The notes below the pieces were generated by a model. That model worked only from the letters and a program-made list of their open reading frames with translations. It did no database searches and had not been told where the DNA came from. A stretch of 64,000 nt of DNA, from positions 3,038,001-3,102,000 of the forward strand of contig JAVHNS010000004.1 of assembly GCA_036872755.1 (NCBI GenBank), read 5' to 3'. This stretch comes from Orbilia blumenaviensis (taxonomy: Eukaryota > Ascomycota > Orbiliomycetes > Orbiliales > Orbiliaceae). A program made the translations under genes and the position numbers. This document shows, in pieces, positions 24,716-35,234 of this stretch; position 1 is the first letter of the stretch, and the number at the start of each line of letters is the position of its first letter.

Positions 24716-25059
24716 ATGCAACTCACAAGTGTCTTCGCTGTTGTCGCTATCGCCTTGAGCCCTCTCGTCAGCGCTGCTGTCTACAAGTGCCCAAGTACTG
24801 GATACACTGAGTACTACTGCTGCGCCAGCTCTGGTCCTCTCACCAACTGTAAGATATCATGATTCACACAAATCTTTCATAGGTATATCACGAGAGCACA
24901 GGCTGACTCCCAAATACAGGCGTCCAAGGATCCAGCCAAGTTGCCTGCAAGGCACCGTACCAATATCCAGCTTGCTGCGGTGGCCCTGGATACAACTGTA
25001 TTTTCGCACCTAGCGCCAACACCTGCGCCTGCCCACCAGTCTATACCTGCGGCTGTTAG
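24716..25059 (+). CDS. Small secreted cysteine-rich protein (effector-like)
   Basis: Two exons, 24716-24848 and 24920-25059, with a 71-bp GTAAGA...CAG intron that restores a Cys codon; product 90 aa. Residues 1-20 (MQLTSVFAVVAIALSPLVSA) are a signal peptide. The mature part of about 70 residues has 12 cysteines, including CC in YYCCAS, CC in PACCGG, CAC and a terminal CGC, so up to six disulfides. It resembles small secreted cysteine-rich proteins and has some hydrophobin-like CC pairs, but the spacing does not match the eight-Cys hydrophobin pattern. The gene sits alone beside a 2.4 kb gene-poor stretch, a setting common for effectors, with a good TATA box. Function is unknown; a role in host, prey or microbe interaction is inference. 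Confidence 0.8.
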
Positions 25060-25813
25060 TTTTGATATTTAATGGACCAAGTTTGCGAGGCCTTTGGCTT
25101 TGAGAGAGAACGGTTGGGAATCTTTGGCTGTGAATTAGCCGGACGGTATCTTGTATAGCTTTGAGAGCTTGTCGATACTGATCTATCATGTATATTATTC
25201 GTGTCTTTGCATAAGGACTTCACGAAAGTAATGAATTTAGTTATGACAGGTACCAGTGGTCTGCACGATAATTACCAATATATCGTAGTATGCGAATAAG
25301 CGAATCATAACAGACATCATTGGCCAATAGCTAACTATCTGTCGGGATGATTACCAAAATCAGACCAACCACCGACGGCTACTTAATGTTTCGAACACTA
25401 TTGCATATTATAGTAGTTAGTTACGTTGCCCGTGCATAAAAGCCTACCGCTACACAGTAACATGTGCAGCTAGCTGCAGCCATCCATGAGTCGATATGTC
25501 AAGTAATTCAGCCTCATCGATCGGCTAAACCGGGGTGTACCAGTGACATGGGGCTCCCCTGAGTAATGATAATTAGAGCCGCAGCATGCAGCAGGAAGGA
25601 AGGATTGCGAAGAATAGTGTTGGAAGTGTCTTATTTTCGTTAAAACGTCACACAAATCTCTACACTAGGTCTCATTGCCTACCGTAGCCCAATTCTCTCG
25701 TAAAACTTATAGTCGATAGTCGTGGTGCTTATATAAGACTTAAAATAGAACAATTTGGTTACACGTTGTAAGTTAGGCTCCTTGGCTACCAAATTTTAAA
25801 CATAGCCTAGCGA
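25060..25813. other. Intergenic, 754 bp, convergent genes
   Basis: 3' regions of the Cys-rich protein gene and the minus-strand unknown gene. No coding signal. Confidence 0.55.
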
Positions 25814-27066
25814 CTAAAGCCCCACCCTCGACATATCTCTAGGGAAGAATATTTTCTGTGATTCAGGGAGCCTTAGTTGCACTGGCAACGCGAGGCTTTC
25901 ACTATTCTCTGTAGCTTTCATTATCGTAGTAATTCGCTGGCCAGAATTACATGTTAGCCCTTATCAATGGTAGGGACGAGGGGCCTGATTAAGTTCTCCT
26001 TGGTGGCTTACCCTAAGCCGCATAATCTCCATATCCTTTTCGTAAGATGTCATTATTTTGATATCTTCATCGATATGGGCTAGCGGTTTCGGTTGTCCCG
26101 CCATGTCCTTTATCGTGTCTGGTGTTAAAAACCCAGAAGCAAGCGGTAGAGGTTGTGGACTTGTGGTCCTTAGTGGGGCCAACTCTTCCTGCGGTTCTTC
26201 CTTAATTTCTATATAACGAGCCTCATTAGTTTTATTTATACTATTCGTCACAGATGTGTTCTGCGTTTTCGCAATTGGTATTTAATGTAGCGGGTATTAA
26301 GAGGAAAATTTAGATCGGATTGCAATATTGGCACATTTGTGGATTCTAGAGTGTAAATTCCGTAAGGCCAGATCTCTAGAATACGGAGTGGACTTATCCT
26401 ACCTTCAAAGCAAATTTTGTAAATAGATGTTGTAAGCGGTTTATCAATATCGTCAAGCCTGAGTATCCTAGAGTTGGTGGAGCTATCGCTGGGAGTTCTT
26501 TTTGAGCCCTTGCTGAAGAAACCTGGAAGCGGCCTATTGGCCGCAGGCTTTAAATTATCCTTTTCAAAACCCTGCCTAAATATATTGATAAATACGGTGA
26601 CTTTCCCTCTTGGGTTATCTGGCTTCGCCGGTAGAAACTCATCAGTTGGGACTGCGAGCCTCCTTCTCAGGTGCCAGGGTTTATCAACATCCACAGCATG
26701 CGTTGCCTTTGTTATGCTTTCCCACACATAGGATTTACAATCGCGTGGTACTAGATTCGTCATATCATGGTTGTGACCCTCCATGTACCCGATCTCGATA
26801 CGGTATTCATCAACCTCCCAGCGCGGATCATTGATTTCAATTTCGAATTCCATCGGCGGCGAACTCGAAAACTCGCCTGTATGGCCTTTGCTGTGGCACT
26901 CATAGTGACCCCGTCGCCAACTACACGTATAGAGTGAGGAGTTGGAATCCCGTCCTACTGGCAAGACGGGTGTTCCTAGCCATATAAACTCAAATCGGAT
27001 TCCTCGGCTTCGGTCGTTATCTTGTTGCGACCGTGCACGTTGCCTTCGGAGCGAATGGCTGGTCAT
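25814..27066 (-). pseudogene. Unknown gene with one apparent frameshift and a hidden last exon
   Basis: The 5' frame (27066 to about 26280) encodes MTSHSLRRQRARSQQDNDRS, then RFEFIWLGTPVLPVG and other well-formed sequence, and stops at TGA near 26250. A second frame, open from about 26282 down to 26012, continues with ARYIEIKEEPQEELAPL and SGFLTPDTIKDMAGQ. The two overlap near 26277-26283, where one missing base (a CC that would need to be CCC) would join them. At 26011 a GTAAGC donor starts a 75-bp intron with a CTAAC branch site; the last exon (25936-25814) is open for 40 codons to TAG. With the frame joined the product would be about 392 residues. No domain is recognised; the first 200 residues look globular and the rest acidic and disordered. 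Sequence error is possible. Confidence 0.55.
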
Positions 27067-27530
27067 ATTTGGGGCCGCGTCGACATTTAAAAGGATGTTT
27101 CGTGGTCAAACGTTTGCCATCTGTCTGTTTTGCGGCTGTTATTAAGTATTCCACTTGGGGTCAGAAAGGAGTTGGCCATGGTCAGACTTTGTCGTGTCCA
27201 GTTTACCAGACAATGGCAAAGGCTGCGTATTTTCTCGTACCACAGTCCAACCAGAAATAGGTCACCGATGCATGCGCAGCATAGAGCGGTTCGCTCTTGA
27301 TCAAGATTCTCACCCGTTCGGACCAATGTTAAGCTTGTTTGAATTTACGAACGTCGAGTTTGTAATCCCAATGCCCCACACGATATAGTAAAAGGTGAAT
27401 AGTTCTTGTCGTTAAAGTAGGTAAGTGCAACTAACAACTTTATCCAAGGTTAAGAAAGCTAGAAATCACAAAATAACTCCCCCAAATGCAATGTTCAAGT
27501 GAACGACGAAGTGAATCAACTGAGAAAGCC
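27067..27530. other. Intergenic, 464 bp
   Basis: Lies between the start of the unknown gene and the end of BUB1, both on the minus strand. A 79-codon minus frame (27087-27326) has no supporting features. Confidence 0.5.
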
Positions 27531-30500
27531 CTATCTTCTCCTCTTCACTCCATCTTCCACTTTTCTCAGCCACCCTTTCAATCCTACGCCTCTCTCACAA
27601 TTCGCCACAATCCACTCTTCCATCTTTTGTCTCACAGCCTTTACGGCTTTTGTAACTGGCATGGCCCCTCCTTCTTCCCCTTCAACAAACATCCCGGGAT
27701 TCAGCAACAAATCAAACATCTCGTTCCAGATCTCCCCTTGCCAATACCTCTTCATCCCACTCACAATCCTATACCTCTTTGGCCTTCCGGGGGCATTATC
27801 CCCGCTAACCGTAGTGGTTTCAATATACTTCCCAAAAAGCATGCTGTGAACCACTGCAGCGACGCCGTAGTAATCGATCTGATAGGTCCAGGGTCGCATC
27901 TCCCTCATCTCAGGGCAATCTTGCTTGTCCGTCTTCCAATCAGCGAGGAATCCAACATCTTTTCTAAAGTTATGCATATCGACACCCCTGCCAAAGTCAA
28001 TCAAGACAAGCCCCTTCTTGTTCCATCCGTTCCCTCCTTCGGGGTCATATGCTGAGCTCCATTCTGAGTCCCTTTCATTGAGATTGTTGCCGTTTGCGCC
28101 AACGGGCTGCAACCTCAGTAGACAATTGTCCGCCTTCAGGTCGCCGTGGAGTATGCCGCGCATATGCAGTGCCTCGACGGTCCTGAGCAGCTCGACTGTG
28201 AAGAACATTACTAGTATTTCATCCATGGCACCGCTTTGCGTGTGAAGTGCGTTGTTGGGCGACGCCGTAGCATTGACAAGGTCCAATAGCGTTCCCTGAG
28301 CAAAATAGTCTATCACCAGGAACGCCTCATCTTTAAACAGATGGAATTCATGCGCATTGACGAGAGATTGCGTGGCCCTGTGATTCCCAAGACGCTGGTG
28401 AGCCACTCGTGTGATATAAAACTCCCATGTCGAAATTGGCACTTCCATCTTGATGGCTTCGAGTTCACATCTTTTACTGATGCCAATTGTTGCTGTTTCA
28501 CCTGCGACTTCCTCTTCCCCGTCTTCATCATCGTACATGCCAGCCATGTTATTCTCAACAAGGTATACTGGGGCGAATGCCCCCTTCCCGATTTCTTTTC
28601 GGATAGTGTATGAGATCTCCCCATTCTCGAGGCCGATAACCGGCTGTGATGGGATGACTTTCGGTGCATCCTTCCCGGTCGCGGTGATTGCTCTGATATA
28701 TTTCCTAATCCCGTCTGTACGCTTGCTAGGTTGGCTTGAGTTATCATAGAATCCCTTGAATGATATCAGAGGTTCTGAGAGTTTCGAGAGAATGATATCT
28801 CTGAGAGCTGGATCCATAGGGTTGCACTGCGCATCATCTATTGTAGCTCCAGAGCCATCTTTCGCTTGGGAGCCAGAGGCAGCTTGCTTCTTCGGCTGAA
28901 GAGCATTGTACGTAACTGGCTGCTTCTTAACTTCTTTCCCCTTCTCCCTTGGCTCTAGGTCTTCGAATGAGATTAATGATGTTTCGGTAGGTTTAGATCG
29001 TGCATGCTTCTCGGAAGGGACTTCAGGTATATTTTCCTTGTCCACAAAAACTGCCATCTTACCGTTATTCCCTGGAAGGGCCCTATCATTCTCGTCTTGG
29101 AAAGGGCTCGAAAGATCAAGGGGAGCGTCATCACCCCTCCGTCCTGGCTTACAGGGTGTTGTGGTGGACTTTCTCCGGCCTCGAGCTCCTCTAATTGTAG
29201 ATGGCGGCAGGGATTCTGTTTGCTCGACAATTGGGGTCATGAACGGCAGCTGGCGTGATCCTCTGTGATTGTAGATTGTGTGCGGCTCTTCATCAACCAC
29301 ATCTTGAGCCTCGTTATCCAGGTGCATTTGGTCCAGCTCTTCTACTGGGATACCCTCTTCGTGGGCTCTCTGGTGTAGCATGTTGACATCGATTGCGGTG
29401 AACCCTGTATCTTCGTCTTCCCCAAACGCTCCTCTAAGCATATCCGTACGCTCATCTTCGCCCGGTCGGCCGCCCTGGCTGTACATGGTATCAGTCCGGT
29501 CGCCATCGTCTTCATCATCTTCCTCGTCTGAAGACTCCTGCTTTTTCCCCTGTGAGGAAAAGTCGTCTTGTGCGACGAATGGCTGGTTAAATATACTGTA
29601 AATCTCGTCGTTTGCAGCCCTTGTATGCATAGTCATAGTCGGTTCGGTAGACAGCTGCATGCCCATCGACCGTCTCTTCTTCTTGGGCTTGGACTTTGGT
29701 GAAGACGACAATGCGACTGTTCAACACCATAATGTTAGCGGCATCCCGATAATATAAAAGTCGACAATAAAGCAAAAGGTATACATACGAGTAACGGTCG
29801 TGCTCTTAGTGACAAACCTCGCATTTTCATCATGCACCTCTTCTGGCACTTTTTCTACAACTGCATGTCGGCTTCCTAGCATATCCATCATCATCTCATC
29901 CTCCTGCTGTGCCTTCGCCCGTTCGCGATCAAGCTGTTTCTGACGTTGCCTTCTCCTCTCATCCTCTCTGTGCATCTCACCCCAGTCTATATCGAGTAAG
30001 CCACGAGATCTTGCCCGCAGTTCGTCAAAGTCACACTCATCACGTCCTTCGCCGTACATGTAAACTAGTTCGAGAGCTGCAAAGACTGTTTCCCGGCGTT
30101 TCGGCTTGCCGGATTGAGAAAAAGACGACTCTTGGGAATGGGCGTGTGACTGGAAGGCGGCCTAGAGTAAATGGCGGCAGATAATAGAGATTTAGAAATG
30201 AATTTCTTCTAACTACATAATCGTATTCGGCTGAAAAGACAATTTTGTGGCGCAAGACGAAATGCTGCCGCTAATAGAATTCGTAATGACGTGAAGAAAA
30301 AAAAAGTAAAAAGAGATAACAGCATTCAACTCACTGGATCACGGAAAATCTGGAGCTTCCCTTTCTTAGGCGCTGGAGCCCCTTCCTGCTTCAAGATTTC
30401 ACCAGCCCATGGTCTTGGAGCGTCCACGTTTTCTTTCTTTCTATCTGCAAGAGTAGCAATGCTGTCCCACCCGCCGTCTCTGTCTGATTGCTCGGGGAGC

Positions 30501-31282
30501 GCTGGAGCACTGCTACCGGGAGCATCTGAGAAGATCATCATTTTGTTCTTCTTCTTTTGAGGGGGGGCCTGCCCTTCCGCTCCAAATCCCTGGACAGGTG
30601 CCTGGGGATCTCTCGCTTCCGTTTCCATCCTTCGTTCACCTAGAGCAGCTCTAACAATTGGGACCGCTGGTGAACTGGGTTCGTTTGCGTCTGGTGGGTT
30701 GGCGGCTAATCTGGCGACGAATTCGTCGTATTTTCTTCGTAGGCGCTCTACTGGTCTTGCATTTTTCTGGATTCCCATCTCGTATATCTCTTCTGCTTGT
30801 GCTCTACGACCCTGCGACTCCAGAAAACCCGCAAACTCTTCGTAGTATAGCGCCAGTCCAGCACCGATTCCCTTCCTCGCCAAAAAGGCAAAGGATTCTC
30901 TTGGTGCATCCGAAAACTGCTGGATCCATGTCATCCATAGCTTCAAGTATCTAGCATCGTTCTTAAATTCCGCAGAATCTTCAAATTTGTGTGTGGCACG
31001 GTATAATGTCTTCTCGAGAAGCCTTCCACCGCCAGTAGTGTAAGTTTCCTGGATCCATCTGACGTATCGTAGGAAAGGATCCAGAGGGTCGTCTTGTTCG
31101 TCAGCGGTTTTCAGTTCATTTTCGAAAGCTTCACGTGCAGCTGCGTGTTCGAGGTTCTGAGTCTCTGTGTCTTCTGCGGCGAGGATAGACTGTGCAAGAG
31201 CGCGTGCTGAGCGACCACCGGGAAGGGCAATGATGTTTTCCTTCTGGGCTTCAATCACGGAGAGCTGGACAGGGTCCGCCAT
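27531..31282 (-). CDS. BUB1: Spindle assembly checkpoint kinase Bub1 (combined MadBub form)
   Basis: Three exons: 31282-30335, 30161-29789 and 29716-27531; introns of 173 and 72 bp keep frame; product 1,168 aa. The N-terminal Mad3/BUB1 region (about 55-200, FLRYVRWIQETYTTGG, LWMTWIQQFSD) is the TPR domain that binds Knl1/Spc105. Two KEN boxes flank it (KEN 14-16 followed by GGRSA, and KEN 283-285), a Mad3/BubR1 trait for inhibiting APC/C-Cdc20. Exon 2 carries a GLEBS-like Bub3-binding motif (CDFDELRARSRGLLD). A long acidic linker leads to the kinase domain: IGKGAF (about 816), EAIKME, HGDLKADN (about 966) and IDFGRG (about 1014), all catalytic residues present. It acts at unattached kinetochores, phosphorylating H2A and recruiting shugoshin in known systems. 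The first intron is longer than its neighbours, but both splice sites are canonical. Confidence 0.93.
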
Positions 31283-32574
31283 GGTGAAGGTGGGGTTGGC
31301 GGGGTCGAGGAAGTGGCGCTGGTGATATCGAGGGGATGAAAAATGCCGATTTTTGGGAGGTCTAAGCGAGTACGACGCGATTCTGGTAAGGGTATCTGAC
31401 GATAGTAGAGATCTTGTATCGAGGATGTCGCGATGGCAGGTTTGTCTTTGTAAGTCGGACGAACCAAAGTCGTCGAGGGGCAGTAGCTTAGCTCCACGAA
31501 TAAAGCCTGAGCTCGCTGTTTATCAACAAACTAACCGTTTCAGGGGCAACAGGGGTCCACGAACAACACACAGAATACAACATCTACCGGCACGGACAAC
31601 ACAAAACTCTCAGCCACAACGCATTCGATCAGGACGCTACCCACGATACTTATCATTGCAAAATACAGCGTCGATATCGATTCATCCATGTCCACCTACA
31701 GCGCCTGGATTCGCAGCTACCAATATCATAATATCAACTCTAACGAGCTCACGAGCTGTCACGCACACTCTTGGCCTCCCTCTTCTTTATGGCAATCATC
31801 TTACTCCTAGCTTCCTCAATAGCGTTCCCTTCCACCCTTCTAGCTCTCCTTCGCTGAATCGAAAAATCCGAGCCCCCGTTTTGGCATCCAGCATGTATGA
31901 TACCTCGTCTCGCCGCTAGTTCACAGGGAGAAGAGCCAAGAGCTAATGTTTATATCGGCTTAGATGTTGTCACATAGTTTTAGACTTCGGAGTACGTCAT
32001 CAGGCTCCACTGCACACTATAAATATCGATTGCCATATCGTCGTAAGCGATATCGCTTAGAAAATCATCCATTATCAACGCGATAAACCTTCAAGAGAAA
32101 TAAAAGAAACAGGGCATACAATCGTCAGCTGCATCTTAAAACTAAGCTACTCGTTTTAATTGGTTCTGCTTGGTTTCACGGGAGCCAAAGACAACTCAAT
32201 CTTTGCTGTGATCCTATCAAAATCGTTGGAGTAGCCTTTTCTGCCTCTTCTTCTTTTTTTTTTTTTTGCTTCGGGAAATAACCAATCCTCACCAAAGGAA
32301 TGTCGATACTAATTTTGTAAGCCTTGCCTACAAAATTTGTTTTAAATCAGTGAGTTGTTCTAAGCCAAGTCCTATAGGGGTCTTCTTGGTCAGTATAAAC
32401 CTGCGCACAACCGTTTTTCGAATAGACTCCTAGATTGGGTCCTCGATTACAAATCGCTAGCATAGAACAACTAAGACATTCACTGACTGCTTTGTTGGCG
32501 ATAACAGCGGTTCCAACTTTCACCTCCACCACTTCGTTCTCCAAATCCCAAAACACGGTAGTGAACAAGCTACA
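31283..32574. other. Intergenic, about 1.3 kb, divergent promoters
   Basis: A 188-codon plus frame at 31353-31919 opposite short minus frames shows no domain, signal or splice structure, and is Ser/Arg/Pro-rich as expected of non-coding GC-rich DNA. A T14 run lies at 32254-32267. Confidence 0.5.
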
Positions 32575-33747
32575 ATGCCGCAGTTGTGGTCAACAGCGTC
32601 TGGGACCGAGACTACTACAGTGCCAAATATCAACTCAATCCCATCGGAGATACTGAACTCAATCTTCGACTCTCTGGGCCTTCTCGATGAGATCGTCGCA
32701 AGTCAGGTCTGCCTTCTATGGCAAGAAATTTTCAGAAACCGCCTCAAAGCTACAAAAAAACGCTATAAGCGCTTCTATTGTTCTCCCGAAACTGTTCCCC
32801 AGAGAATCCATCGCCTACTCTTGTTAAATGACACCTGGTTCCTAGATCACGAGAACCCGGCTAAGGATGAAAACACCCATACTCTACGCTTCTTCCGAGG
32901 TTCCAAAACTTTGCAGTCATGGTTAAAATTTACCATCAAGGACTTCCATATAGACCGATACATCGTGAAATCCTCGGTTCGAAGGAACGGGGTATGGGAG
33001 GACCGGTGCATTGACATAACAGATCATTCAGTCCTGGACGAATCGTTATTCAGCAGTGGCACTATTGAAGCCACACAAAACGCTCGAGGGCTAGAAAGTT
33101 ATCCTCCAGGGCCAGACTGGAGGTCATATGCAAGTGAGGGAGCCATCGAAGTCCTTTCAAGGCTTGATCGCCTCAACGACATCATCACTCCGGATTCCCA
33201 AAAAGTAATTTCGTACGCGAAAAATCGGGTAGGCATGGGCATGATAAGCCCTTACGCGAACTACAATCAATCCAAGGGGAGTGTCTGTGGCTGTAGAATG
33301 AAGATGTGCTTTGCATTGAATTCTCCCAGGTACCTCAAAATGACCCTACGTGAGTTCCTCCAAGATATATGGGAGCAAGCCAAAGTATGGGTGGTGGTGT
33401 ACCATGCGCCTGTCATTGTCCGGGAGACGTGGCCTGAGAACAAACCCCTGAAGATGGCGAACTTCCCGGATATCAAATCAGTGTCTGTGGAACTGACTTA
33501 TGGGTGGGCCGATGATATGATTGTGGTTTTGAGGGGAGTTCGGGCGGATAAAACAACATACAAGGACGGCTGCGACAGATGCAAGAAAAGGGGAGGAACG
33601 TCCGAATATCTCTGTCGCCGCGATGAAAAGCGAGAACTTAAGCTCCCTTCAGGCGTGAGCGAGGATGATATACCCGACCGCAAAGGGAGTTACAACCAGC
33701 ATCTAAGCAAGATTTGGAAGCTGATACCAGCATTGGGCCCCCCATAG
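32575..33747 (+). CDS. F-box protein
   Basis: A single exon of 390 aa. The F-box covers about residues 19-62 (INSIPSEILNSIFDSLGLLD, then IVASQVCLLWQEIFRNRL) and would bind Skp1 in an SCF complex. The rest lacks known repeats. It includes HTLRFFRGSKTLQSWLKF and the Cys-rich pieces GSVCGCRMKMC and CDRCKKRGGTSEYLCRRDEK. The second could bind a metal (CxxC followed by a further Cys), though this is only a pattern. It ends with GSYNQHLSKIWKLIPALGPP, which resembles the out-of-frame 3' part of the F-box gene at 21268, supporting relatedness of the two. Substrates are unknown. It is transcribed divergently from BUB1. Confidence 0.78.
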   Translation: MPQLWSTASGTETTTVPNINSIPSEILNSIFDSLGLLDEIVASQVCLLWQEIFRNRLKATKKRYKRFYCSPETVPQRIHRLLLLNDTWFLDHENPAKDENTHTLRFFRGSKTLQSWLKFTIKDFHIDRYIVKSSVRRNGVWEDRCIDITDHSVLDESLFSSGTIEATQNARGLESYPPGPDWRSYASEGAIEVLSRLDRLNDIITPDSQKVISYAKNRVGMGMISPYANYNQSKGSVCGCRMKMCFALNSPRYLKMTLREFLQDIWEQAKVWVVVYHAPVIVRETWPENKPLKMANFPDIKSVSVELTYGWADDMIVVLRGVRADKTTYKDGCDRCKKRGGTSEYLCRRDEKRELKLPSGVSEDDIPDRKGSYNQHLSKIWKLIPALGPP

Positions 33748-34419
33748 CCTTCACTTTCGATGCCATTAATGAGATTCAGGTTTCATATCTCAAAAGTGTA
33801 ATTCTTCTACTCCGAATTGACGATCCTGGCATTGATTTTCCTTCCGAAGGATGTTTATTTTCGGTGGCAGGGGCTCAGCTGTATTCACTAAAACAGTTTG
33901 TAACCTACTGATACTCATTAGAGTTGTGTCATGAGTATAGAGTTAACTTTATCAATCATTTCCAAACTTTTGATGTCAATGTATCCGCCATGTATAAACT
34001 TGCTACGGACCTTCTGTTCATTGGTTCTTTTTGTTGCTGTATACATGTAGGGGCATGTCTTGTGTCGTAAATATGCCAAATTTTGTCTATGTAATTTTTT
34101 CTGTGGTGTATTCAATTTCAAAGGCTTAAAGTGGACTCTAATGATCTCGGAGTAAGACAGCAAGACACTCTTCAACATACTTGGAGTAACTAGTCGACTT
34201 GACAGCTATCCAAGCGAGCTAAGAATCGAATGAGATATGTAGTATACCGCTCTTGGCGAATAATTCGACCCGTAACTATTATACTGAATACCTGTAATAG
34301 CGATCACATCTTTGTGAATAATATTGATACATGAGAACCGATATCAGCTAGGCATGCGCAAACCCTAGTTAGGACTCCTTTGTTCAGAACTTTATTTCAT
34401 CAGTCACTCAACCTAAAAT
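33748..34419. other. Intergenic, 672 bp
   Basis: 3' region of the F-box gene, AT-rich. Short frames on both strands without features. Confidence 0.5.
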
Positions 34420-34686
34420 ATGCCAGACTTCTTTAAATTGATGTTCCAGAGCTCAGTTATCCCAGAGCCCAATGCGAAGTCGCTCCAGGCAACACCCCCA
34501 TCAATATTAATATATACGCCAAGAGAGCCCCGGATTGTGAGACCACCCCAGACCATTCGCCCCAGCCTCGAACTCGAACTAGACAACACGCAAAATGCCA
34601 CAACGCTTGGCTTAAAGTGTGCTGCCCCTTATGCAGGCCAACTCAACGCTCCGATATCTGCAGGCCGCTATTTCGACGATCAATAA
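34420..34686 (+). CDS. Small hypothetical open frame, doubtful
   Basis: An 88-codon ATG frame with ordinary composition: MPDFFKLMFQSSVIPEPNAK, a Pro-rich middle, then LELELDNTQNATTLGLKCAA. There is no signal peptide, domain or intron. The opposite strand is also open over the same interval (34413-34646) and reads plausibly (GGLTIRGSLGVYIN and ITELWNINLKKSGIF), so which strand codes, if either, cannot be decided here. It may be a remnant. Confidence 0.25.
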   Translation: MPDFFKLMFQSSVIPEPNAKSLQATPPSILIYTPREPRIVRPPQTIRPSLELELDNTQNATTLGLKCAAPYAGQLNAPISAGRYFDDQ

Positions 34687-35234
34687 TATATCACAGCACG
34701 ATAATATAATCCCCGTTGCATTTATCCAGTGTTAGTAACCCGGAACTTGCCATAACCTCAATACAGATTGATTTGCGGTCTAATTTCCATTGAGCAGCTG
34801 TGCGGCACGCAGCTGGCTCGATTCGAGTGTGAGAGAGAGTGCACGAGTGTGCAACACACCTGCCAGGCTAACCACTCATGGATGGGGAGGATGCCTAGCT
34901 TAGCTCCCCTGCAAATCATTCCTCAAAACTACCTTTGATGGATAGACTCTCAATCTCCGAATGACCTCTCCCGTTATCACCATATTTTTTTGGCGGAGAG
35001 TTATACTGTCGTTCTTTTGGATGTAAATGTCTATAAGTATGGACCATATCCTTATGCTTCAATTGCTCTCCACTCTACTCCACCAGCAGCAATCAGCAGC
35101 GCAACCACAGTCTCTCTTTTAAAATACACGCTCTTTTGAGTTCTTGTTTTCTAGATCCTCATTCTTTCGATTTTATAGCAACATATATATAGTAGAATAT
35201 CTATTGTAATTTATAATACCACTCAAAAGCAACA
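34687..35234. other. Promoter region of the DLPVK-repeat gene, 548 bp
   Basis: No coding signal. TATATATAG at about 35184-35192 lies some 45-50 bp before the ATG, and the region is C/T-rich around 35070-35120, as in active fungal promoters. Confidence 0.5.

Noticed and set aside
28313..29268. Long frames on both strands inside BUB1
   Set aside because: Shadow frames of the Bub1 coding sequence, which has strong homology in its own frame.
31790..31905. Short minus-strand frame with an apparently well-formed peptide (RIFRFSEGELEGWKGTLLRK)
   Set aside because: Only about 39 codons between stops, overlapped by another open frame, no splice partners found.
31353..31919. 188-codon plus-strand open frame between BUB1 and the second F-box gene
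   Set aside because: No domain, signal peptide or splice structure; Ser/Arg/Pro-rich composition typical of non-coding sequence; lies in the BUB1 promoter and 5' UTR.
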